From Stichopus chloronotus (lineage: Eukaryota; Echinodermata; Holothuroidea; Aspidochirotida; Stichopodidae), in assembly GCA_021234535.1 (NCBI GenBank), contig CM037846.1, positions 13,346,705 through 13,410,704 of the forward strand: DNA of 64,000 bases, given 5' to 3'. Below, piece after piece: positions 55,401 to 64,000 of the stretch. Within the stretch, counting starts at the first letter, position 1; every line of letters starts with the position of its first letter. The position numbers and the translations under genes were made by a program. Under the pieces are notes generated by a model. It ran no database searches. It was not told the origin of the DNA and saw only the letters and a program-made list of their open reading frames with translations.

Positions 55401-58400
55401 CAACACACTGTCTCTCCGACTTGGAATTAGAACTACCCCAATGGTTTGTTGGTACCTCCTGGTGACTGTAACCTGTGATTAAAGGAAGGCGTTTCTCTGT
55501 CACTTGAAAATCCCTCCTTAAATCCATTTCATAAAATTCAACACATCCTGTCAAGAAATTCCTCTGACAGATTTTGACAGAAATTGTGCAGCTATGCATG
55601 CAATGTTTATTCCTTAGTGAGTCCTCTAGTCAGTTGTTCTCATTTTCCCCTCCGCAGTTCGAAAACCTGATGGAAGGTACAAATGTCAGGCATTTAGAAG
55701 TGTATGTTTCTGTAAGGGGCCATTTCATGGCATGTTTTGGTGATAGCACTGTAGTAAAGATGAAAAGGCATGTTTTATCGACCAAGCATTGACCTCTTTT
55801 GATAATCATCCTTCACGGAAGAGTCTTGTGTTGGAAACATCCTCCGTGAGATCTTCTGTGAGAATCAGCGATAGCAATACGGCATGGAACCACTGGCACA
55901 GTCAGGTATCATTGCACTAGTGGAAGGACTTGATCAGGTCCAACTCTGACTCTCCTTAGCAATCGTTTTAGTGGCCTGCGACTGCAGAGTTGTGGGCCAA
56001 TATATAGTTAAGTAGTACACAGTATGGTAAAGAAGATTCAAAGCAGTTTAACGTTTCCCCTCTGCTCTGTCCGTAGGAGCATTTACGAAAGGAGCACCGT
56101 TAGAATCGACACCATTTTAAGCTATTGTCACCTCACACTGGCCGATACCACTCTGCTGGATCATGTGGATTATATGAAGGTAAAGAAGTGTTCGAAAATC
56201 ACTAAATCATGGAAATTGAGGAGATGAATTATCATCTTCCTGGTGGGTAGAGAAAGGGGGGGGGGTTGTGGAAAGGGAGAGAAAGGACCTAGTGCCACCA
56301 AAAAGGAACAAAAGCATCGTAAAAGAAATGTTTGAAAATTGTACTATTAGATAAGACTTTTTTTAATTTAGTCCTACCGTTTTCTTTAAATTTTATCATC
56401 AAACTGTCGCGTTGGTGAAAAGAATTCTGATACACATATGCACACATGACCTTCTCATATTAATTTGTTGTTTCATTTTCTTTTCAATATTGTCATCTTC
56501 CCTATATTAAGGCACATGCATCCCAAGGTAAGATTTGACCATGGGTCCTGTGGGGAAGATGCCTAGTGGACCTCCAAAAAAGAGGGCCTCCACAAAATCA
56601 CGTTATGTGCTAATCTTTGTTTTGTAATCTTTGCATGTATGTATGAACGAAATCTGGGGAGTTCATTTGGAGTGGACGGAGATTTTTCAGGGCAAAAGTG
56701 ACAACAACTTTTGTCATCCTTTAATGACTTGACCCACTCTAGTCTTTATGAGAATCATAGTCATAGGGGGGTCCCCAGTTAGCTTTTGCCCAAGGCCACT
56801 TCCCCGCAGGTAGGTCTGACTGGGTACACCGCGGACGTGTGTTTGGAGAAGTGACAGTGTGGACGTGGAGTAACATCACAATAGCCAGCAAACCAGCAAT
56901 GCTTTTGGTTTGCTTACATTTTGCCGAAACCATGCATCTGCTTTTCAAGACGATAACGCCAACAATTCTTCTTAACACCAACAATGGAAGGCCAGGGACC
57001 TGCTATCTTGTCAAGGGTTCGGGGTTTTTGTCTGTACATTCCAAATTTATGTCAAAGTTGAAAGACCCATGAGCAAGTGCAAAAGTAATGTAATAAAAAG
57101 TATGTAAATTATGTAGCTGACTATGCATCCTCTGGCATTCATTACCAATATGGTGTACCTGCATGTTCCTTTCACACACAAAGTTACTTCCTATGTGTTT
57201 TTCCTATCACAGTTAATACTATTCAGGTAGCACAAACTTATCAGAGGTGACCTCAATTAGCACTTCCATATTTAGTTCCATCTGTAAATGAGTTTCCCTC
57301 TACTTAAACTTACCTCTGCCATACCTGTGCTGTATGTATAAGTAAGTAATTTACATGGAATTAATTTGATCTCCTTTCAATAAAAAGTTACATCTTCACG
57401 CAATGTCCCTCATTTGGTTTCACTGGGCCGGCAGTTCCAGAATCACTATCTTAGTTCTGGAAGTTCTCAGAGTTACTACATTCAATCATTCACAATTTAC
57501 CTTTTCACATTTCAGTTAAAGGAGGATGGACAATTGTGACATACAGCTTATCTACTTTTTTTGCATTTTCTTCTTCCAAATTAGTTATTGGTATATCTCC
57601 CCAACAGACATGTGGCAAAAAAATGATCTGCCAATGACAAATTTAGTTAGAAAGTACCCCAGTAGACAGTATATCACAACTAACCCTCCTGTAACTAATT
57701 TTTCTTTCTCTATATGGTTGGCTCTTGCATGTTCCAACATTCCGTATTGCTCAGGGTGTTGAGTTACTGCCTTTAATGTGTGTGAAAGGAAAAAAAATAT
57801 CAAATGAAAGCATATTGATAAGGCAACAGTATTCCAACAGTTTGGAAGATTACCTGCAAGTATCAGTCCCACAAAGTGAATATAAATTGTATTTATTTTG
57901 CATTGCCTGTCAAAAATTATTGTGATGAGATTGGTTTTCCATCAGTATTAAAAAATTTTTATGCTCTCTGCCTTTTTTTAAGACTTTGGATTTTTCAGAA
58001 GACCATTTTCTACCAACTCAGATGAAATGAATCAGAAACACCTATACTGTTCGTAAGAGAAATTTTATTGTCTTTTGAATTATTTCCCAATCTTTTTCTT
58101 TTTTATTTCAAAATATGCTCTATAGGAAAAGGGCATTGGATTGATAAATGCCTCACCCCTTGCCATGGGGTTGCTCACCCATGGTGGGCCACCGGTGTGG
58201 CATCCCATACAGGATGAGCACAAGCAGATTGTTCTGGATGCTGCCAAGTACTGCCAGGAACAAGGGGTGAACCTACCAAAGATAGCCGTGGAGTTTACGT
58301 TATCACAAAAGGGCATCCCCATGACATTACTCGGCATGGCAAAGTAAGTATATGACGTGAAATACATGTTGGGTTTGTTTATCAGGTTTTAGTGGAAATT

Positions 58401-59633
58401 TTAAAAGTAAAAGACAGACATCATTCCTGCTAATTCATAAGATATTACAGTTTCTTTTGATAGACCTGTTTCAGGAGTTCCTGCTTGTGTCTGTGTTGTA
58501 AGGTGCAACTGTTGTGTCCCAACAATTTTCTTTATAATGTTTTGTCATTCTGTCTGTCTCTTTAACATGCAACCATCCATCCTTCTGCCTGTCCATTGAC
58601 CCATGTGTCTCTCTGCCAGTCTGGCTTATATACTTCATATTGTCCATCTGTCTTTCTGCCTTAGCAGTCTTTTGCTCATCTGTCTGTCTCTCTTTTCATT
58701 ACCTGTTCTTCCATCTCTCCATCTGTATTTCTTCCTGTCTGTCCATCTGTCAGTCCTTATATTGTCTGGCTAATCAGTCTCAGTGTCTTAGTATTATCTG
58801 TTCATCTGTCTATATATCTGTCTGACTGTTTCTCGGCCTGTCTTTGTGTTATCCATCCTGTTTTTTTGTCTTGATGTTGATCTGTCCATCTGTCGATCCA
58901 TCTATTTGTGTGTCTGTCTCTTAGTCTGTGTCTCTGTATGTTGTCAGTCTTGGAAATGCGTGCGGTATTCGCGTTTCTTCGGAGGAAGGGGAGTGAATGG
59001 TGAGATACCTTAGGTCAAAATTTACCAAGATCTCTGGAGATAATAGCTGTCCTGGTTCCTTCCACGGATAAAGTTGATTAGGTACATTGTGGGGTCATTG
59101 TTTTCAGAAAGTACTCACAGCTCTGCTTTTGCAGTGGCTTGTGAGTGCAGTCCATCAATTTTTACACTTAATTCATTGCCACAGACGTTCTTCAGCCTGT
59201 CGGATTAAGAGGCCTGACTGTGACTTTCGTCTCATTGGACTTCAGCTTGAGCTGATATATTGCTACCTCTAAGTGCTCTAATTCTAAAAGGTGGAACAAC
59301 AAACAAGCATATCATGATGTCATTTTTGCCTTTCTTCTCACAGTGTTTCAGAGGTCCAGAGGAACCTGTCTGCGTTGTACGAAAAACTCTCGCCGAAAGA
59401 AAAGGAGGTGCAGGAATACATTCTCGAAAAGTGAGTGTGAAGTTTTTGTGTCTATGGTCTAACTGTCCTCCCCCTTGGCATGGTAAGAAATGATTCATCT
59501 ATCGCATTCTCTTTTCTCAAACTTTTTTTTTCCTAGGTACTTTCGCCCTGCAAAAACCTTGTCTTGGGAAGGTCGCGAAGTTGTGAAGTACTGGAAGAAG
59601 TTAAAAGCAGCACAGGGCCAGACGTCCCACTAA
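49447..59633 (+). CDS. L-galactose dehydrogenase-like aldo/keto reductase (9 coding exons)
   Basis: An NAD(P)H-dependent oxidoreductase with a TIM-barrel fold, cytosolic by lack of any signal. Joined coding exons give 1077 nt and 358 residues. The barrel starts at MKYRYLGETGMQVS (29 onward), after an STYVKGFHNDDAV leader also seen in insect members. The catalytic tetrad is intact: D79 and Y84 (YIDTAPWYGRSEE), K108 (GTKVGRY) and H149 (ILQIHDLEF). GITGYPVEEL, IDTILSYCHLTL and SPLAMGLLTHGGP are typical of this family. In plants the enzyme oxidises L-galactose to L-galactono-1,4-lactone on the way to vitamin C; the animal substrate is not known, so that role should not be transferred. All phases agree. 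The start is the ATG at 49447, but the exon stays open back to its acceptor at 49396, so a longer N-terminus cannot be excluded. Confidence 0.93.
50056..50168 (+). CDS. Reductase coding exon 2
   Basis: Residues 9-46 and one base of 47. Contains STYVKGFHNDDAV and the first barrel strand, MKYRYLGETGMQVSMIGF. The acceptor is TATTTTGCAG and the donor GTGAGT. Confidence 0.93.
50790..51262. repeat. Degenerate tandem array in reductase intron 2
   Basis: About three monomers of roughly 150-165 bp, each with a GGTCAxxxGTCAxxTGACATCA-like core (for example AGGTCATTTGACATCAGCA) and an A-rich end. The array stops just before the exon 3 acceptor. Confidence 0.65.
51303..51442 (+). CDS. Reductase coding exon 3
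   Basis: Residues 47-93. Carries GSPLSGMYHP and IDTAPWYGRSEEILGK, including catalytic D79 and Y84. The acceptor is TTTTTTCTACAG and the donor GTAAAA. Confidence 0.95.
52316..52945 (-). pseudogene. Penelope-like retroelement remnant with GIY-YIG domain
   Basis: The minus-strand frame from about 52870 down to 52316 encodes a polymerase-tail segment (SYPSLILSKSLLTRFKD), then the GIY-YIG endonuclease region with YLFKSSCDKNESYIGRTKQH and an IHDHTLNCEEC zinc-like motif, ending KKHKPSLHTHLYH. This is the C-terminal arrangement of Penelope-like elements. A TAA at 52871-52873 interrupts KSNGYP, and the upstream part is shifted and truncated near 52945. It sits antisense in reductase intron 3. Confidence 0.8.
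53876..53986 (+). repeat. Tandem duplication of a splice acceptor, 56-bp unit
   Basis: Two adjacent copies of a unit with ACGAACAGAATTCGC, a T run, ACTTAACAG and GCACTGAAAGACAT. Each copy carries the branch/pyrimidine region, the AG and the first bases of exon 4. The offset between the two AGs is 56 nt. The copies differ by only a few bases. Confidence 0.93.
53967..54128 (+). CDS. Reductase coding exon 4
   Basis: Residues 94-147 from the second of two duplicated acceptors. Contains GTKVGRY with catalytic K108 and the LEKLGLQYVDILQ strand. The donor GTCAGT is slightly unusual. The first acceptor, at 53911, would add 56 nt and reach a stop after 21 codons. Confidence 0.93.
55002..55132 (+). 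CDS. Reductase coding exon 5
   Basis: Residues 148-190 and two bases of 191. IHDLEF supplies catalytic H149; KESGRAKFIGITGYPVEEL follows. The acceptor is TGTCTTTACAG and the donor GTAATG. The flanking introns (54129-55001, 55133-56076) show nothing else. Confidence 0.95.
56077..56179 (+). CDS. Reductase coding exon 6
   Basis: Residues 191-225. SIYERSTVRIDTILSYCHLT matches the strand and helix that hold the family's SYC motif. The acceptor is TCTGTCCGTAG and the donor GTAAAG. The next intron (56180-58125) shows no other feature. Confidence 0.95.
58126..58343 (+). CDS. Reductase coding exon 7
   Basis: Residues 226-297 and two bases of 298. INASPLAMGLLTHGGPPVWH is the family signature near the cofactor site; KIAVEFTLSQKGIPMTLLGM forms the last barrel strands. 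The acceptor is GCTCTATAG and the donor GTAAGT. Confidence 0.96.
58540..58950. repeat. Degenerate TCTG/CCAT tetranucleotide tract
   Basis: About 400 bp of imperfect CTGT, CCATCTGT and TCTGTC units in reductase intron 7. Confidence 0.8.
59344..59430 (+). CDS. Reductase coding exon 8
   Basis: Residues 298-326 and two bases of 327. VSEVQRNLSALYEKLSPKEK is a C-terminal helix pair of the family. The acceptor is CTTCTCACAG and the donor GTGAGT. Confidence 0.93.
59537..59633 (+). CDS. Reductase coding exon 9, terminal
   Basis: Residues 327-358 (AKTLSWEGREVVKYWKKLKA), ending GQTSH and TAA at 59631-59633. The acceptor is TTTTTTTCCTAG. Confidence 0.93.
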
Positions 59634-62600
59634 AAAAGGTTGTGATCGAGAGGTGCCACATGTTGTAAACAGTGTGCTGAAGTAACAAGTTCTTCCCATG
59701 TAACTGCCAACAGTAATCATGACCTCGCATCTCAGTGCCCGGTGATATTCTGTATCTTGTTTTTTAAAATTTTTCATTGATTTTGCATTTGATTATCGTT
59801 TTTTTTTTATTTCATACTCCTTGCCATGTACTAACACCTTAGAAACGTATTTACCTGTACAGCCAAATAATTATTTGCAAAGATATTTAGCAAAATGAGC
59901 AGATACAAAATTGTGTTTTTGAATGAAGTTCAATTACAAAATGGAACCAAATGCCAGGGCAACTCTTTGTAAAACTCAGTGCGAGATAGTTTTTCAGTCT
60001 TGTGGTGTCTATTATCAATTATCAAGGATCTGTCAAAGACAGTTACCTGGAAGTGTAACTGCAGCAAAGTGTAAACATCAATTTACTCCAGCTGTTTGCA
60101 CTCAGTGGAGTGTAATGCATGTAATACCACTTTCATGGTCTGCTTTCCCATGACTTGTGTTGTGCGTGAAACTCTATCTTAGATGCATCAAGTTCATCAA
60201 GTCTAAAAGTCTAAAAAAAAAAAAAAATAGCAAGAAAGAAATATTCAGTTCTTTCTTATTCAAAACACTCATTGTACCTCAGCTTTATAGTTTTGATTTT
60301 GGACTTTAACCCCAACATTAGCACACTACACCATTTAAGATGAGGTCTCAAAACAATCACCCTCTTGAAATGTGCCATGTGATCCGATAAACACAGTTGT
60401 CAGTATGTCTCAAGCTTTCTATACCTGCTGAAGTGATACAATACTGTCTAAATACAGAAACAGAAAAACGTGCCATAAAAACACAAGTCGACGCAGGCTA
60501 AAGCTCACACTGTAAGAGAAGGTTTTGTGACCACCTTAAGCTAATTGCATAACCTTGAAACTAATGCATTCCATGATGTGGGCCAGTATTGTTAATCTGC
60601 CAGCAATGCTACTGTAGTGGTGCATAGATTTTTTTTTTCCAGAAAACTGAAAAGGTGTTGCACTTTAGTTCTCACTGGTATGCTGCAGAACCTTAGAAAA
60701 GCCACAATTGATGGGCATGCAAAGGAATTGTCCTACATTGTATCATAGTCAGAATTTATTTGTATCTCAGGTGATATTAACATTAGTTAACATTATGTGT
60801 CATGCTCAAAGCATTTTATTGCACTATTTGAAGTCATTGGTAATAGTAGCAATTAGTGGTTGCTAAATGTGAATAGTGTTACCAGGTAATAAATTCTGCT
60901 ACATCACCCCAGCAGTCCTAAATGAAATGTGCAGGTATGCTCGTTAAATCTCGGGTCAAATGTTTTGTGGGAATTCTGGTTTTGCTGCTCACATTGCATT
61001 AGACAGTTTATATGTTGCACCTTATTAGTCAGGGTTTCTTTTGTAGATATAGTGAAACTATCCGTTACTGGTTGAGAATAAACAAATTCCTTTCTTTGTG
61101 TGTTGATGGAGTCTCCTATCTCAGCTTTTCTTTGATGCACTTTATTCCAAAAAAATTTTGGCTAATTTTACAAAGTATGAGGAAACACCCCCCCCCAAAA
61201 AAGATAAGAGCGGAGAACATTAAATGCATTCCCAGTTGCCCCCTACCTGTATGGTGAATCTTTAGGAAAACATAAATACAGTCTTCTTACATCAAACATG
61301 ATTGTTTGGAAAAAAAAAAATTGAGCATTTTGAAAACAGAGGAACACAGTAGCCAAAATTTGGGACAGGGGGAAAAGTGCATCAACTTGAAAATGAGATT
61401 CTAGTCAGCCTGTCGGTGATGAGAGAGACAGTGCGGCATTTTGAAGTCTGCCTGCATGCAGAGCAGGAGTAGACTTTACAATTTGGTGCTATTTCTAATC
61501 AGATGTAGGTTTGATACCTTTTGGATTTACCCAGTAACAAGTGCAAAAAGATGATACAGTGGGCTTATCGCGTCTTGCATTTCGCATCAAATTTCTGCAC
61601 TCTCGTGGGATGGTGGTAGATGAGGGTTGGGGGGGGGGGTGAAGGAAGGGTTTGAAGCACCTTTGCAATATATCAGCCGACTTTGGTGGAAAAGTCTGAA
61701 AAAAAAAAAAAATGCCAGACAGCATAGAGGGATAAAGCAGCAGAAAAACATACCTTGAGGGACTCATGAGGATATGGTTTCTGTATATTACCTTTTCTTG
61801 TGCCAAATATTTTGCATTTTGTAAGATTCTTGTCAAGTGAATTGTAAGTGCTTTTGCATCTCACTGAAGGGATTGTAGCATCTGTATGTATCTGAATGTA
61901 TTGCAAACGGCCGAGGGCGCTGTCTATGCACATATCACAGTGAATTCCTCAAGTGAAAACGTAACAATTAGTTGCAATTGTTTTATCATTGTGTACTACT
62001 TTTTCACCCCCTTCCCCCTTCCTACTCTGTATATATTGTATCACATCAATAAATGACCCCGGTGAAAAGAAGCAGTGAAGGGGCTTGTCTTTCACTTAAA
62101 CAATCAATTGTTGTGTTTTATTATATACCGATTTTGTAAACTCCTTACTTGGACAGTATTTTCAAATCCATTTATTATGTACTATTGACCAGTACCAAAA
62201 TTCCCAACAAGTGCACTTATAGTTTTTCTTTATTAAATTTATATCAAAGTCTTGCCAATTGGTCTTTTCCACAATGTGCAATGTTCTGATGCATAGCAAA
62301 CTTAAAAAGGATGTACCTCCCCTAAAGCTCTTCTAACTCACTGTAACTTTCAAAGGTATTGATATGAATAGCCATTTTTGGGTGTAACGTGGCGTTCTGT
62401 GCAGGGGATGGGCTAAAAAATTGTGTCAAGGGAGGGGGATTGGAGTATTGAAGTGTAAAGGCCTGGAATTTTGTCAAATGTTGATGAAATCTATGACTAA
62501 GTGGTTATGTGCCAATATAACTCCAATAAAATGCCGATAAAATTGTGTGTGTATATGATACTCAAATTGTACTTGAAGGAAATACTTCAAATTTACGTAA

Positions 62601-64000
62601 GGAAAAACAAAAAAAAAAAATATTCGACGATGTATGTGAAGAGGAATTTCTGTTGAGATTTTTGAATTGAGAATTTTGACAAGTCACTTCTAATGTGGAT
62701 GTGTTCCAGGCAATAACAACACAGTTGAGGAAAGGAACATGTGTAAAAATTGTATCACCCTTTTATCATTTTTAATTTATGCGACATGTTTTGAAGCTTA
62801 TGCTAGATCAGTTAATAGGACTTCATAGGACGTGGCGATGGCAGGGAAGACCAATCAATTTCCAAAAAGGGAAGAGTGAGGTCAGATAAAGTAGACAATG
62901 CAAATAGCTCTGTTTAAGTTTTAATTAAGTCTAGCCAAATACAAGATCAGTTGGCTTAACAGGATCCTTCCTGTTAACAGGACCTCAGGGTGTAAACCTC
63001 ATTGATTTTGAATTATGGTGCTTGATTGGGAATGCAGAAAGAAGCAATAGAAACTGATATTTTTACTTTTTTTGTTGACTTTTTGCACCATTTTCTTTGT
63101 TTGTAATTCAATTGTACCTTGTCAGTCTCTTTCAGGTTCATTTGTATGAGCAACTTTTGCTGCCAGTCACAGGGTAAAAGTCACACCAAATGAACTCACA
63201 GTGGAAGAGTGTAACTTTGAATTAAGAGTATAGTTGCTGCTAGAGCTGAAGAGAGAGGTCACAAGGTCGATGCAATTGATTTATTGATCGATTGACTGAT
63301 TACAATTGAACCTATGTTTTGAAGTGTGCCATAGCTGAAGGAATTACAGATTGTGTAAGTTAATAAAGCATTGATTAATTGATTACATTCCAAGATTGTC
63401 TATCATTGGTTGGTTATTGATAAATCATCACATTTTTAACATATGCAAGATATCCCTGATTAAGTGATTACGGTCGTTTATTGACTAAAACAAATGATCA
63501 TGTCATAACTTACGTGATTAAGTATTGATCAATAGAGTGATTACATTTACATGTTTATAAGACAAGTGTTCATAGTGATTACATCTAAACATGTCTCTGT
63601 GTTGATTCGTTAGCGTTGCGGTTTTGACAATATTTACAGGCATGTTTAGTGATGGAAGGGTTATCCTCCTATGCATGTAAGTAATTCCTCTTTTTTTCGA
63701 AATTTTTCATGAAACTATTATAATTATTCTTCAGTGGATTTATCAAGTTCGAGGAAACTAAATTTGGTCAGCCCTTCTCCAGTTTCTTTCTTCTTACTTT
63801 TGTCACGTGTACCCTGGTACTGGTTTACATCACTGCATGCCAGCACTGAATGTGTCATACATGATTTTATTAATGTACCTTTTTGTCTTGAAATGAATTT
63901 AAACTTGGAAACCAAATAATAAATATATATTGAATGAGTAACAGACATTGCTGATTCCTTAATTCTTTGTAACTTATTGCGTATTTGCATTTTGTGCTAT
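59634..64000. other. Reductase 3' UTR and downstream intergenic sequence
   Basis: No coding exon is recognised. Plus-strand AATAAA hexamers at 60888-60893, 61077-61082, 62048-62053 and 63362-63367 are possible polyadenylation signals; which is used cannot be told. The remainder is AT-rich with short A and G runs. Confidence 0.55.

Overview
The window is nuclear DNA of an intron-rich animal. Genes are split into many short exons with GT..AG introns, 3' ends are AT-rich, microsatellites and homopolymer runs are common, and there are remnants of BEL/Pao and Penelope-like retroelements, MITEs and tRNA-derived SINE-like units. Sequence style and the vertebrate-like exon structure of RIF1 suggest a marine invertebrate, perhaps a deuterostome such as an echinoderm. 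The species assignment is inference.

Layout. (1) 1-1100: the last coding exon of a plus-strand membrane transporter, probably an SLC38-like amino-acid transporter whose earlier exons lie left of the window. (2) 1101-7149: intergenic and 3' UTR space between two convergent genes; no gene seen. (3) 7150-38555, minus strand: a complete RIF1 gene. I rebuilt 30 coding exons whose phases all agree, giving 7935 nt and 2644 residues. It has an N-terminal HEAT-type half, one giant 3.48 kb exon for the disordered centre, the PP1-docking pair GILK and RVKF, and the conserved C-terminal domain. (4) 38556-42200: RIF1 5' UTR, a first intron with two MITEs, a candidate noncoding first exon (donor at 41575), and a GC-richer segment with two E2F-like and two Sp1-like sites. 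(5) 42200-49395: repeat-rich sequence with a pentanucleotide satellite, two SINE-like units and telomere-like repeats; no gene seen. (6) 49447-59633, plus strand: a complete nine-exon aldo/keto reductase of the L-galactose dehydrogenase-like family, 358 residues with an intact catalytic tetrad. (7) 59634-64000: 3' UTR and intergenic sequence.

RIF1 and the reductase are head-to-head and might share a promoter near 42 kb. Apart from that possibility nothing links them functionally. The most useful unusual points are an extra RVxF-like motif in RIF1, a candidate SUMO-interacting motif, a tandem duplication of a splice acceptor in the reductase gene, a two-copy MITE family and a hAT-type MITE. 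I do not see evidence of a wholly new system.
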